Shown in pieces: positions 11,473 through 23,105 of a stretch of DNA of 64,000 nt. The notes under the pieces are model-generated. The model was given only the letters and a program-made list of their open reading frames with translations, did not search any database and was not told the origin of the DNA. The translations under genes and the position numbers were made by a program. This DNA is from Ditylenchus dipsaci (lineage: Eukaryota > Nematoda > Chromadorea > Rhabditida > Anguinidae). The stretch spans positions 1 to 64,000 of the forward strand of contig SADC01000101.1 in the NCBI GenBank assembly GCA_004194705.1. Reading direction: 5' to 3'. Numbering within the stretch: position 1 is the stretch's first letter; every line of letters starts with the position of its first letter.

Positions 11473-12432
11473 TAATTTGGCATACGAACCTTCTATACCT
11501 CTATATTTCATCTACCTCTATGCTATAGCCTTGTAGAATACAACATAGAGGTTCGACTGTAGTCGCGATGCCATATTTTCCATATAAAGTGATGAAAATG
11601 AAAAATATGAGTGAAATCATTGATATTTTTGTCCGATAAAATTTGGAGGCGATAAATAAAGATTTCTTTGCATATTTGATGCCATTTGCTTTTTGATCCA
11701 TTCAAAATTCAAATAAAATATATTTACCAAAATACTGCGAATAAAAAAAATTATGGCGAAAATTTAATCATGCGTTTATGTTGCGCCACTCATGTCAAGC
11801 TTATCTGGATTACCGTGATTATTCTAATAGAACAACATGTCGTTCTATTTTCGAACTTCAAAAGAATTGTTGACCTCATGTTAAAAATGCAATAAAACAC
11901 ACCTATAAAAGATAAATCGAAAAACTCGACCATTTTTAAAAAAATTGTACGCTAAGTGTACGTAACCTATTACCTGGCTGATTTCCGAATTTCTACAGTT
12001 CTATTTTTTCTTGTTTTTTAGATCTTATTCCGCCACATTGGCATGACCCAGCTCTGTAAGCCACCAGATTATTATGAATTAATCTCCCTATAATTTCGTA
12101 TATAAACCGAGAAAAATTATGGTCACTGGACCCTAACCAACACTGCAATTAGTGCATGGACAATTTAAAATACAAAAAAGTACATTAATTCATAATTGCC
12201 TATACAAACCACAGAAATCATAGTAATTAACGAAACAATAAGTGTTCCTTGAGCCAGCGCTACACACAACGCAAAAGTCACGTTACAGCATAATAATTAG
12301 ACTAGAAGGAGAAGCTAAAGCAACGATAAATCCGACGATGCAACCTCTTGATCACTGTACTTTCAGCTCTGATTCACCAATTGGTCACTCACACCTCTCC
12401 TGAAACATCAAGCTTCAGCTTCCTGCCACAAG
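11473..12432. other. 3' flank of the TLC-domain gene; one pogo-like trace
   Basis: A small inverted repeat around ACCTCTAT...ATAGAGGTTCGACTGTA at about 11495-11565 has a pogo-like right end. From 11570 to the stop codon of the minus-strand gene at 12433 I see no exon. This includes the probable 3' UTR of that gene. I could not pick a clear poly(A) signal. Confidence 0.4.
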
Positions 12433-15400
12433 CTAACAGTCGTCAGGAACATGCTTGTAATTGGAATATCTATGCCTGTAGTAGCCAGCCCATTCAAGCA
12501 AATCATCTGCAGCAAGAAGGCGAATGAAAATGCAGACATTAACGGTTGCAAAGAAAATGCCACCATAGAGACCAGCGAAGTAATAGAATGGATGAATTAA
12601 GAAGCCTAAAACAAACATTTAAGTTAAAAAATACAAAAGTGCTATACATACGCTGAGAATTGATCCACCAGATTTGCCAGGCCTGAACCATGAAGCGAAA
12701 CACGATGAACCTAGAAAAGATCGATAAACCTTAGGCGCAAAAAAATTCCTGCATTTCCACGGCGGTATAAAAATAGAAAGAGGTCTAAATAAAGGTTTCT
12801 AGTTACAACTGACTCTCTACATAGTATCTATCTTGGTGCTGATTCAAATCGCATGCAATGAAGGATAGAAGCAATGAGGGGTTCAGGCAGCCTAATTTTG
12901 CTGGCCCTATCCTAAGCGGGTGCAGTGGAACTGTGGAAGCAATAAAGAGGGTTTTTATATAGAGAGTCGATTGTACCGTTACCTGCCGACAAAAAAGTTA
13001 GCCTTTAAATGACCCTGTCTCTTCCTTTTCATGGCAATTTCAAAGGTTCGAATGCGCCTTGTCAATAATGTTTCGACTTATTTTTGTTTGCATTTTTAGT
13101 TTTAGACGTCATATTTTATTCGATAAAAGTGACATTAAAACAGTGACAGTTATGGAGCATGAAAGTCGCATAAAGGCACGTTCACATAAAAGTGTCGACC
13201 CAAGCGTTCTTTTAACGCGGGAAGAGCTGTACTTTTTTTTCTTGGCCAAAACTTTTTTTCTGTTGATACCATTTTGTAGCTAAGATTCAGGGCTTCAAAA
13301 TGAGGTATTGACAAGCCACATCTGAAATGAAAAATTGTAATGAAAAATTGTAGAAAAATTGTAGGGGTAAAAATGCTTAGGTCCGCACTCAGGTCGACAC
13401 TCAGGCCCACATTCTGTGAGTCGTCTCTGTGAGTGTCGACCCGAGTGTCGACCTGAGTGCGGACCTAAGCATTTTTAACAAAATTTTTCATTTCAGATGT
13501 GGCTTGTCAATACCTCATTTTGAAGCCCTGAATCTTAGCTACAAAATTTTATCAACAGAAAAAATTTTTGGCCAAGAAAAAAAGTACAGCTCTTCCCGCG
13601 TTAAAAACACCCCAAATCTCACACTCAGGTCGACACTCATTGTGAACGTGCCTTAAGTTGTCCGATCTGGCACTGTCAAGCAACGTTGGGCTCGACTAGT
13701 GAATGGTTCTAAATTTTGAACAAATTCATAAATTTATTTCCCAAACAATGAGCGTAAACAAAAAAACGGCAACCGGACACGAATAACCTTTGCCGGATTT
13801 GTCGCGCAACAAATCCGGCAAAGGTCGTTTTTGTCCGCTTGCCAAAAAAAACAATTCGAAATTATTATTAACCAAATGTATGTGGTGCCGCGCGCATTCA
13901 AACCTTTAAAATTGCCATGATAAGGAAGAGACAGGGTCCTTCAAAGGAATATACTTGTTGATGACAATGAGAATTTGGCAAATTCAAATGCGCGCGGGAC
14001 ACTTCTTTTTCGTCTTGCACTGTACTTTTTTGTACTGTACTCCGAAGAGTAGAGAGCGAGACGAAAGAGAAGTATCCCGCGCGCGTTTGAATTTGGAAAA
14101 TTTTCATTTGAATCAACAAGTATGGTCCTTTAAGTTACGGGTTTCTTAAATTTTTATTGGTTTTAGACATGTACAAAACTTAAGCAGCGTGCGCCTTCCC
14201 CTTCATTGTTCGATGATCAGCGCAGACATAGGTAAAAATGGTTGTTTAAGGTTGTTAGCAATACTTTTAATTAGAATTGCTTAGAAAATTTTGTGGATAA
14301 AACAGTAGAAACACATTAAACTTACGTAGCAAAATTTAAATGTCTGATGTAGCGGTGAATACGAGGATATTCTTCCGACAAACCTGCAATTAGTTAATCG
14401 TGTGTTGACATCTGGTAATCAATTAGATGTGATCACCACTGAGCTGAGATATAGTGCGTGCATGTAGGAATGCGCTAAATGTATTTTAGGTAAATTTGAA
14501 ACTGAATAGAGCATTGACTTCACCTGTTAATCTCCATCAACAAACCCAATACGAGTAGAGGATTAGCTTCCTTAAAAGGAAAAATATAGAGAAAAGAAAC
14601 ACAAAAATTGGTACTTGTGCACTTGGGGGGGAGGACCTTTTTGGTTAACTGTAAATATGGTTTAAATATCTCCTAAGTAATTTTTATACGCCAGAAACGA
14701 TAAAAAAAGTTGTTTCCTAACAATTTCCGCACTAAAAAGTGAAGTTCTCAAAAAAAAGTTGGCTACCAAAGATTGACCAACTGCCTTGGTCCCCCAATGT
14801 AAAATATTGTATATTAAGGTATCCTACCACGTTTTGGTCACTGGAGCTGGGAAAAAAGGTCTTTAATGCATGTATGATCAAGAGTCTCTCTCGGAATCAT
14901 GTCTAAGGTAAGTGAGTGCGCGCATCTCTAACCAACCAAGCCCCTGCGCCCCCTTCGGGGGCGCAGGGGGCTTGGTTGCTTGGGGTGAGATGCGCACACC
15001 CACGTACCTTAGACACCAATCACTCGGAGTGACTCTGGATGCATAAAAACAATATGCATACCAGAGATTCTTTATGCGGCATGCCCCAGTTAACAAAACT
15101 ATGTTCAAATTTCATTTTTTTGGTTTTTTTAAGATGTATAGGTACCCTGTTTGGTTTAATCACCTTGGGGACCAAGGCAGTTGGTCAATCTTTGGTAACT
15201 AACTTTTTGTTGAGAACTTAACTTTTTAGTGAACAAATTGTTAGGAAACAACATTTTTTATCGTTTCTGGCGTATAAAAATTACTTAGGAGACGTTTAAA
15301 CCATGTTTACAGTTAACCAAAAAAGGCCCCCCCGTAAGTGCACAAGTGCCCAAAAGTTGTATTATATACCGTGATAAACAGCACAAGAGAATAGGAATGT

Positions 15401-17205
15401 GGCAGCAACGTGATGAGCTAACCTAAACCGATAAATTTGGCAATTTTATAACGGAAATTCAAAGGACAAAAATGAGGGGTTATAAAAATATCTACAACTT
15501 AATTGATACAATTTTTCGATCTTAAACCATGCGATATTTAACCATGTGTTTTTACATACACTAAGCTCGAAAAAATATTATACAGTATGCTGAGAAAATC
15601 ACTATTTTCAAATAGTATATCCATATTCGAGACCCAGTTAAAATCCCTTGCGCTGGATGGGCAGAGTCTAAGATACCCACGTTCGGATTAAAAGTCTCAA
15701 GCCCAACAATAAAAAGTAAAACCATTTAATTAATAATTTGACTTCTTATTTCTGGCGGCGCTACTTGGTTTTACCACCCCCCCCCTTCAAAAAAATGGGG
15801 TCTGGTGTATTAACGAGTAGCGTCAAAAAATGTTTACAGAGCCATTTTGAAGTCAAAAATCGGTCAGCAGAAATTTATACGGTTTTCCAGTAGATAAAAA
15901 TATACAATTCAAGAGTCCATCGAGTTATTCCAAAGTGGAGTATATCCAATGAATCGTGAATGAAGTAGCCTAAAAACATTAAACTCGGCATTGCTCCTAC
16001 TATCACGTCGAGTCTAAAAATACTAACCGATCGAAATCAAAGGAAGAACTCGAGCCCATGTAGCATACCAGTGCAAAGTGTGATTGAGCCTAAAAAACTA
16101 ATCTAAAATTTTAAAGTAATCTACGTACGGAGCAGTTTCGGAACACCCACCCCAGTCAATTTCGAAACACCTATCCCAGAAATTTTCTTTGGTCCCCTAA
16201 GCTAAATTTTCGCAATTTTTTTTGCGATTTTTCTGAGTTTTGAAATTTTACACTTTTTCATAAAACAATAAAAAAAATTTTGCAAAAAAAAATAGCTTGG
16301 GGACTAAGCCAAATTTCTGGCGTAGGTGTTCCGAAATTGACTGGGGTGGGTGTTCAGAAATTTAGCCCTACGTACTCCCTGTACAATTAAAGTATTACTA
16401 TATTGAACAATTTTTTCACTTTTTATTCAAAATCGTGGTCGAATTCGAATTGATCCTGTTTTGTAATGGCTCACATAACTATAGTTCAATTTACTCTTTT
16501 TCTAGAATTCAGTATATTTCGCCTTAATTTCTTACCTTTAAGCTCCTAATCTCTGTCAGAATTAATATATTCACCCTATTATTGACACATAATGCTATAT
16601 ATTGAATATCATATGCATTCATGGCATTTCCAAAAGAAATAAAATGGACATAGCCAAAAATGGATAAGATCCTTACATCAAATCCATGTTGAAGACAGCA
16701 AATCCAAGTGCCAAAGCCCTTGAAAAAATCAATGAAATTTTATAATAACTCATAATATCAACAAAAATGCCTGTGAAGGTGGCATGAACGAATGAGATAG
16801 TGACATTGTGAAGACGACCATGCCTAAATTAGCACGTAGGCTTCTCCAAAAATTCACACAAATTACTTCTTAATAGACGCATCCTTCCAAGTGTAACCCC
16901 GGACAATGCATGCAAACACCTGGAAGAGGACAAACGAGCAGGCGATCGGAAGGAAAAGCTGAAAAAAAGAAATTGCATGAATGCTCACCAAAAGACAGAA
17001 AAAAATTATATCATACTGTGGGGTCAAGAATTGCAGTGATCTAAAACATTGTTAGGGAAAACTATAGCAGCAGCCTAAAAGTATACTTACGGGTGGAATT
17101 TTCAGCTCAGCTCCAGTATTTTCGATAATGCCTTCACGAGAATCAGATGTAACGTGTTGGAGTCGGCCATCAAATATGTTTAAAAAGTTGCCCAACATTC
17201 CGAAC
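12433..17205 (-). CDS. fld-1: TLC-domain membrane protein, TLCD1/2 (FLD-1) type
   Basis: TLCD1/2 proteins (C. elegans FLD-1) are multi-pass membrane proteins that limit long-chain polyunsaturated phospholipids and so affect membrane fluidity. Exons, high to low: 17205-17091 (ATG at 17198-17196), 17040-17017, 16958-16867, 16823-16677, 16089-16028, 15969-15906, 15422-15370, 14566-14524, 14474-14437, 14383-14326, 12710-12652, 12605-12433. Phases agree throughout, giving about 306 residues (human TLCD1 has about 247). Family marks: HNVTISFVHATFTG, GYFIHDSLDIL, LELLAHHVA, LLMEINSAFLHAR and the last membrane segment ending IRLLAADDL. Exons of 24 and 38 nt are unusually small. The 16823-16677 exon has a possible 44-nt internal intron, so about 18 residues there are doubtful. 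The ATG lies 7 nt after a TTTTAG acceptor with no exon before it, suggesting a spliced-leader site. Introns hold several MITEs. Confidence 0.85.
13000..14135. mobile_element. Nested inverted repeats in a TLC-gene intron
   Basis: An outer pair, TGACCCTGTCTCTTCC near 13011 and GGAAGAGACAGGGTCC near 13924, encloses a palindrome (about 13173-13655). That palindrome's arms carry GGCACGTTCAC / GTGAACGTGCC and GCGGGAAGAGCTGTAC. A second palindrome at 13945-14125 has CGCGCGGGACACTTC and AGAAGTATCCCGCGCG in its arms and ends in GGTCCTTTAA, like the TTAA element at 58269-58457. Confidence 0.7.
14600..15365. mobile_element. Long palindrome with shared GC-rich core (copy A), in a TLC-gene intron
   Basis: Outer arms with CCTAAGTAATTTTTATACGC and its complement flank a core at about 14870-15070. 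The core has CCCCTGCGCCCCC facing GGGGGCGCAGGGG, then GAGATGCGC and complement. It also carries GTCTAAGGTAAGTGAG on plus and GTCTAAGGTACGTGGG on minus, both splice-donor-like. The same core recurs at 37.4, 42.3 and 63.0 kb within different arms. Confidence 0.8.
16128..16380. mobile_element. MITE in a TLC-gene intron
   Basis: GTACGGAGCAGTTTCGGAAC... and the right-hand ...TGGGTGTTCAGAAATTTAGC...GTAC are mirror images. Arms share ACACCCACCCCAGTCAATTT and complement, with a centre near 16255. No coding sequence. Confidence 0.75.
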
Positions 17206-17419
17206 CTAAAACAAGCATGCTATACAGCTATTGATTAATTTGGAAAATATCAGATATGAGAGCGAGAATATAAGGATTGCTACACAACAACACCAAAGAG
17301 GTGAAAAGATTGTATCTGCGACAGACTGACTCAGCTTGCAAATTGAGATGAAAACATCGACACTAAAAGGATGCTAAAAATGAGAAGGCAGCCTCTCAGG
17401 TTGAATGACTAAATTTGGA

Positions 17420-17820
17420 TAACACATTGCCCGGTACCAAATTAATACCCTGGTGGTAATTACCTCCAAAAACAAGAGTAACTACCCCAACCCGTACCAA
17501 ATGAATGCACCCCTAATTTCCAGGGGTAAGTTTGAATACTGAGGTCTACCGCATGAATCAACTCTGGTATGCATCCAGAGCAGCGTTAGCAAAATGTGCC
17601 CTTTTAGGGCCGTTTCGGGGCACACGACTTTTTCAAATTTGATGTGCCCCTGTTTGTGCCACCTAGGGCACAAAACGGGCACATTTTTCATAGTCAAAAT
17701 TGACTATATTTTTTGTGCCCTTCCCTTTTTTGTTAACACTCCACGGCTCATGCGTGACTTTGCCTATACCAAGGGTAAATTTTATGGCAAACATGTTGAC
17801 ATTTCCAGATTTTTTTGATA
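17420..17820. repeat. Inverted repeats upstream of the TLC gene
   Basis: TGTGCCCTTTTAGGGCC at about 17596 and GGGCACAAAACGGGCAC at about 17668 form a palindrome of about 140 bp. Short GGTAATTACC words and a CCAGAG patch precede it. No exon is seen; any promoter of the minus-strand TLC gene would lie in or before this block. Confidence 0.5.
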
Positions 17821-17844
17821 TATGTGCCGGGAAAACAAAGTTGG

Positions 17845-18285
17845 ACCAACTGTAACGGGAAAATCTTTTTCGTGCTGCAAAAAGACTTTTTTTGCTTCGA
17901 AAAAACTTTTTTGCTGCTCATTTTTTCTGCTGCAAAAAAAAACTTATTTCGCGTCAAGAAGATTTTTTTTTACAAACAGACTTTTTTTTTGCAAGAACTT
18001 TTTCGCCAAAAAGACTTTTTTTCCTGCGAAAAAACTTTTATTTCTGCAAATATTTTTTTGCTCTGCATGCATTCTTCGTAATATTGTATATTAGTTAGCA
18101 TATCAGTAGTTAGATATATCCATATTAAATATTATGCATATTATTTTTACGAAGAATGCATGCGGAGCAAAAAAATATTTGCAACAAATAAAAGTCTTTT
18201 CGCAGCAAAAAGTATTTTTGCAGCAGACAAAATTAGCAGCAAAAAAAGTCTTTTTACAGCACGAAAAAGCTTTGCACAAGTGTAA
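17845..18285. repeat. Palindrome of AAAAAGTCTTTTTGCTGC units
   Basis: CTTTTTCGTGCTGCAAAAAG at the left is mirrored by CTTTTTACAGCACGAAAAAG at the right. The inner arms end GCATGCATTCTTCGTAA / TTACGAAGAATGCATGC around 18065-18165. Arms are degenerate tandem units of GCTGCAAAAAGACTTTTT. Long open frames rich in Phe, Lys and Cys cross it on both strands and reflect the repeat, not genes. Confidence 0.75.
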
Positions 18286-19075
18286 CTGTTTTTTCATATT
18301 TGAAAAAACAGTTAAAATATTTCTGACTGTCTAAAAAACTATAAATGTTGCTCATGAGCTTCTCTATCTTTCTGCAGTTGCATAGTCTTCCTCTCTGCCA
18401 AAAATAAAACTGAAAATCTATTATATAATTTAAGAATGGGAGTTTTAAAAATTGCAGCCCTCGAGCTACCTCAAACAGTCTCAAACCACCCAAATCAACT
18501 CGAATCACCCGAAAGCACCTCAATTCACGCCAAATCACCAGAAACCATTCCAAATGACACTAAACATCTAAAACAAAAATCAGAAAAAAATGACCGGATC
18601 CTACCTTGGTTTTAACAATAGAACGGGTGTTTGTACTAATGTGCGCGTCTTGCTTGGAATTTTTGTTGGTGATCGTTTCTACACCGATCTTATTTCCGAA
18701 AAAAAAAATTTTTGCAGATAATTTTTTGTGTTTAGATTTCACATACTTTATCTAGGAGTCAGGATGGTTTTTTGCCATATATTTCTTTCCTACAAACTTT
18801 TATTTATTTTTTGCTTATCAGATGCAAAATATAAATTTTGAATGTGCCTGTCAACCTTTTAAAAAGTAAAGAAAAAGTCGAAAATACATAGAAGTACGTT
18901 TTTTATCCTAGATTTTTTAAATAAATTTCCGGCGTTCTTATTATACTGTTCATTTTTCAAGTTTTTATGTTTGATAGAAAGAAAAACTCCTTCGCAATCT
19001 TTTGCTACCAAATAAGCACATCAACGCGTAAAATAAGAGTTGAAAATTTGAGTTAATGATTATGAATAAATTTTC
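18286..19075. other. Intergenic; degenerate decamer repeat, no gene seen
   Basis: At 18460-18555 a loose 10-base period of the type CAAACCACCC / CGAATCACCC runs for about ten units and resembles 22.96-23.00 kb. The remainder is AT-rich without exon-like sequence. Confidence 0.35.
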
Positions 19076-19077
19076 TT

Positions 19078-19316
19078 TTAAATGGGCACGCTCACCCGTT
19101 CAAAATTTGTCCCTGCCAATTCAAAAAAGTTTCCTAATTATTGAACTTCTCTACGAATTCTTCAACTTGGTTTCTAACAAAACTATACCTTAAAAATAAT
19201 TCTAGGCCTTGTTTTGTTAGAAACCAAGTTGAAAAGTCCGTACTGAAGTTCAATGATTAGGAAACTTTTTTGAATTGGCGGGACAAATTTCGAACAGGTG
19301 AGCATGCCCCTTTTAA
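19078..19316. mobile_element. MITE with GGGCACGCTCACC ends
   Basis: AAATGGGCACGCTCACC at the left is mirrored by GGTGAGCATGCCCCTTTT at the right. The arms share TTGTCCCTGCCAATTC and complement, with a centre near 19195. Related arms (TTGAATTGGCGG, GTCAATTCAAAAA) occur in the GPCR intron at 45.2-45.37 kb. Confidence 0.75.
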
Positions 19317-19809
19317 GAACCATTTGACGCAAAACTTTTTTTCTGCTAGTCAACTTTACAATTTTGACACCGGATTCGTGTTTAGCGTGGTCGATTTTTT
19401 TATAAAACTGCCTTGAAATATCGAATTCACTGTCAAAGACAGTTATATGCAAGTAGCGTCAAAATTTAAATTTGATGGGTAAAGAATTAATTTTACGAGA
19501 GACAATATTTTTAGAGATTAATTTATTTTTCTGGCTGTACACCGAAATAGGGTAAAACTTTTTGTCATAGATTCCCTTTTTCTGTCACAGATTTTAGTTT
19601 TCCCTGTTTCTTTCGAATTTTTTGATCTTTTTCGAAAGTTAATACACTATCAGATAGCCTTGCGATTCTAGTTTCTGGCGAGATATCATTTTTGCATCTT
19701 CTTTGCAAAATATAACACAAATAGGTGAAAGTATGAAAGAAGTCATAAAAATAATTTGGCTCATAATTTTACCTTATCGTGCTAAATTTCGTGCTGTTAC
19801 CAAAAAATG

Positions 19810-20575
19810 GCTCAAATTGTTTTACCCCGTCAAATTATTCGTTTACCCCGTCAAATTATTCGTTTACCCCGTCAAATTAATTTTTCACCCCGTCAAATTT
19901 GAATTTTGAGCAAAATATTCATTTACCCCGTCAAATTATCCATTTACCCCGTAAATTATTTATTTACCCTGTCGAATTTGAATTTTTGGTGAAATACTGC
20001 AGTGAATTTTGCGGGAATCCAAATTTTATAGTTAAAAATGACTTGGATCGCTCAGAATCCCACCCGGAGTGGCCAGAAGCCCTGAAAGTTGGTTTTTTGG
20101 GGGTTTACTAAAAGGGAGGTGGACCTTTTTGCGAAAAAAGCGATTGGGCGGATCAGAATTCCAGTCCGATGGGCTTAATCGCTCAGAATTCCACCCTGAA
20201 TCACTCAAAACCACCGAAAGCCTGGAATTCTGAGCGATTAAGCCCATCGGACTGGAATTCTGATCCGCCCAATCACTTTTTCCCAAAAAGTTCACCCCCC
20301 CCCCTTTTAAACCCCTAAAAAACCAACTTTCAGGGGCTTCTGGCCACTCCGGGGTGGGATTCTGAGCGATCCAAGTCATTTTTGACTATAAAATTCGGAT
20401 TCCCACAAACATTACTGCAGTATTTCACTAAAAATTCAAATTTGACGAGGTAAATAATTTGACGGCGTAAATGAATAATTTGACGGATTAAATGAATATT
20501 TTGCTCGAAATTCAAATTTGACGGGGTAAAAAATTAATTTGACGGGGTAAAAGAATAATTTGACGGGGAAAGTAC
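19810..20575. mobile_element. Foldback with tandem TTTACCCCGTCAAATTATTC in its ends
   Basis: The left end is an array of TTTACCCCGTCAAATTATTC-like units (19820-19980) and the right end is the complementary array (20440-20575). Inside are arms with ATCGCTCAGAATCCCACCC and CTGAAAGTTGGTTTTTTGGG facing their complements, centred near 20205. It has the Foldback layout: tandem outer terminal repeat, unique inner arms. Confidence 0.8.
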
Positions 20576-20634
20576 TTACAGCCCCAAAAAATTTCTCACT
20601 AAAAATCTCTTACTAAAAAAATCTCTTGCTCACT

Positions 20635-20712
20635 AAAAAATTTCATACCAAAACGACCAACTACCAAATTGGCGCATATATTTCGTTGTACAGCCATTTT
20701 TCTCAAATTTTA
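20635..20712. repeat. Direct repeat, left copy, 3' of the TTL gene
   Basis: AAATTTCATACCAAAACGACCAACTACC... through CGCATATATTTCGTTGTACAGCC and TTTTTCTC is about 90% the same as 22470-22548, in the same orientation. The two copies bracket the TTL gene, about 1.8 kb apart. GCTGTTACCAAAAAAT words near 19795, 22395 and 22452 belong with it. Confidence 0.7.
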
Positions 20713-20991
20713 CAAAAAATAAGTTCAGTTGCTTTTTGGCGGATGACGGTTGATACGAGATTAAACGCCACAGCTTAACACCACCATTGTACGCTAGCAT
20801 TTGTTTAAAAATTCTAAATAACTTATTTATTTGCTAAAATATCCACATACACATATATGGCTCATCTTTTTTTGCAATAAAAGTATACACAATCTCGTAT
20901 AAAATGGCATTCAAGGCAAAACAAACGGCAAAGCACCAATGTGGTTGTCAGTTAGTGGCATAAAAAATATCGTTTTTTACATTTCAATCCA

Positions 20992-21745
20992 TCATTGTTC
21001 ACTATTGTCTCCTTTGAGCACAATCTCTTCACTTTCTCCAGCCTGCTTTTGGGTGGTCAGATCTGGTTGTGTTACGGTGTACTTTTCCTTCTCCCGCTGT
21101 TCCTCCTTGGCTTTGACTTTTTGCCTCTCGCCCCTCACTTTGTTAAACATGCGCTCAATGGCTTTGGAGGTGGCATCCTCGTTCTCCTTGTGGAGAACTG
21201 TCTTGGAGTCTTTATTGTCGTTGCTGTCGAGCTCAATGATGCCAATGTCATAGGTTTCAGGCACAAAAGTGTTGAATTCAGGCATTTCGATAGTCTCCCC
21301 TTTTTCAGAGTTGCAATAATGGTGGATCTTGATGTAGGGACTAAATTTTTAGTTCAACAATCATATATACGCGTTACACTACAAAAAGGCAGAGACTAGT
21401 AATTTTCTGTTTTTTCTCCACCAAATTTTCAGGTTCAGCAATCCATCAATTACAAAAATCAAATGCCTACTCTGGATTGTTGGCAACTCCAGGCAACCAA
21501 TTAAAGTCATCTCCACAACCATCTAGTTGGAAAGTTCCATCTGGCTCTGTGAAAGTCACACTTAATTATTTTGTAAGATTAAAAACGGAATTTGTATGGT
21601 TGAAATTGAATGCTCACCCCATCAAGTCATCAGGATCCAGTACTTTGAATATGGAAAAACCATCTCGATCGTAGACTCGCACCTCTACATTCAGCTGCTT
21701 ATCTGGATTACGGTTGCATTTCACTACTCCTCGCACCCATACACA
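20992..21745 (-). CDS. Transthyretin-like (TTL) family protein with charged C-terminal tail, 5' end not found
   Basis: TTL proteins are small, mostly secreted beta-sandwich proteins, expanded in nematodes; members act in signalling and cell-corpse recognition. Exons, high to low: 21745-21618, 21560-21471 and 21340-20992, phases 2 and 2, giving 188 residues without the start. Family marks in order: VRGVVKCNRNPDKQLNVEV, YDRDG, DPDDLMG, GTFQLDGCGDD, PDPYIKIHHYCN and VPETYDIGIIELD. The first exon opens behind a GTCAG acceptor, so a signal-peptide exon should lie upstream, but I found none up to 22.5 kb. After the TTL core the frame runs on for about 75 residues rich in Lys, Glu and Gln (AIERMFNKVRGERQKVKAKE), likely a coiled coil, to a TGA at 20994-20992. 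Most TTL proteins stop soon after the core. A TTTATT (AATAAA on minus) at about 20826 may be the poly(A) signal. Confidence 0.85.
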
Positions 21746-22469
21746 CTGACATTTTCATTCAATTATTGGTAAAGTATTTGTTTTTGAAAATGTAGGTTAA
21801 ATTTTTCCCAGTTCTTGAACTCAGTGCTGTAGCTAGAAAAGATAGAGAGCTTGAATCTCCAAGCAAAACCTCGAAAATGACTGCCTGGGTATGATGAAAT
21901 TCCATTTTTTGCTATCCTGATGGCTACTACTCTAGCTACTGCTTTGCCTCCGAATGTAAATTGTTTTCAATCCCCCCCCATACAAAATGGGTATCCAATC
22001 TAAATCAAAGTCTGGCAAATATTTTTTTATGACAAGAAAAGTTTTTTTTTGGTCGAAAAGTTCTTTAGCGACAGAAAAAACGGCGCTAGTAGCGAATACA
22101 TCCCCCCCCCTTTATTCGCTACGAGGGTCAAAAAAACGTTTCCCGCCAATAACACTTCAGTAATAATAGCCCAACAGAAAAAAATCTATAATATGAAGAA
22201 AATAACCCTTTCCTTATAAAAGTACCGTATAACCTCTATTGATCGGTATAACGAAGACTCGATACACATTGTGACTCGATACTGCAACTCGATACAATTG
22301 CAACTAGATACTGCAATTTGATACACCGAGTCTCAAGTTCGATTCTCAATATGCGTAATTTATACCTTTTGTTATCTTTTTAATTTTTTTTTGTGCTGTT
22401 ACCAAAAAATTTCTTACCGAAATAACCGCGTCTTACCAAAATACCAGTTTCGTGCTGTTACCAAAAAAT
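21746..22469. other. Upstream of the TTL gene; no start exon identified
   Basis: A minus-strand open frame of about 50 codons (about 21950-21790) has no recognisable signal peptide or homology. The poly-C run near 21975 and the TCGATAC direct words at 22255-22330 are low-complexity. The TTL promoter and first exon should lie here or further right. Confidence 0.35.
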
Positions 22470-22548
22470 TTCTCATTAAAAATTTCGTACCAAACGACCA
22501 ATTACCAAATTAGCGCATATATTTCGTTGTACAGCCATTTTTCTCTTG
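22470..22548. repeat. Direct repeat, right copy, 5' of the TTL gene
   Basis: Second copy of the 20635-20712 repeat in the same orientation, ending CAGCCATTTTTCTC in both. It gives the TTL gene long direct flanks. Confidence 0.7.
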
Positions 22549-23034
22549 TATGCTGTTTGTTCCTCTAAATTTGTAGAGACTCTAGAGATGCGTAAAAAGT
22601 GTTTACCCTCAACTTTTTGACTAGAAAATGAAGGTTTACCCCCTCAAATTTAGTTGACCCTCAACTTTTTTTTAGCAAACTTTCGATTTTTTGTCTCCTA
22701 TATTTTTTCTTAGAATTTTAAAAATTGTTGTGTAAGACAGGCTGCCCTGGAGTAGGTACCACCTGGATAGCCTAAAAATTAAAATTTTCTTAATAAGAAA
22801 AAATAAACCATCATACCCAAAACATTTTTCTGCACTGATTCGAGCATGCTGAAGATTATATATCTAAATTAAAATTGTATGGAAAATCGGATTTATCAGG
22901 ACCGAATTGCGGTTTCCTGCACGCGGGGTGATTTCCTCTACGCGAAGATTGCAAACTACTTAAACCACCCCAAATCAATTCAAACCATCTAAAAGCACCT
23001 ATGCTCAAGGACCCTTAATTGAGTCCTCTACTCG

Positions 23035-23105
23035 GGACTAATTGCACCAGAAGGATTCGAACCAGCAACCTGTACATCAACCCTGAGAATCCATGCACCA
23101 AACAA
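23035..23105 (-). repeat. tRNA-related (pol III B-box) sequence, left arm
   Basis: On the minus strand, TTGGTGCATGGATTCTCAGG is followed 25 bases later by GGTTCGAATCC, a perfect pol III B-box. The T-stem does not pair well and no acceptor stem closes, so this is a tRNA-derived relic (SINE-like), not a tRNA gene. An inverted partner lies at 23408-23470. Confidence 0.5.

Noticed and set aside
17822..18098. Long Phe/Lys/Cys-rich ORFs in the 17.8-18.3 kb palindrome
   Set aside because: They arise from repeated GCTGCAAAAAGACTTTTT units and exist in several frames.
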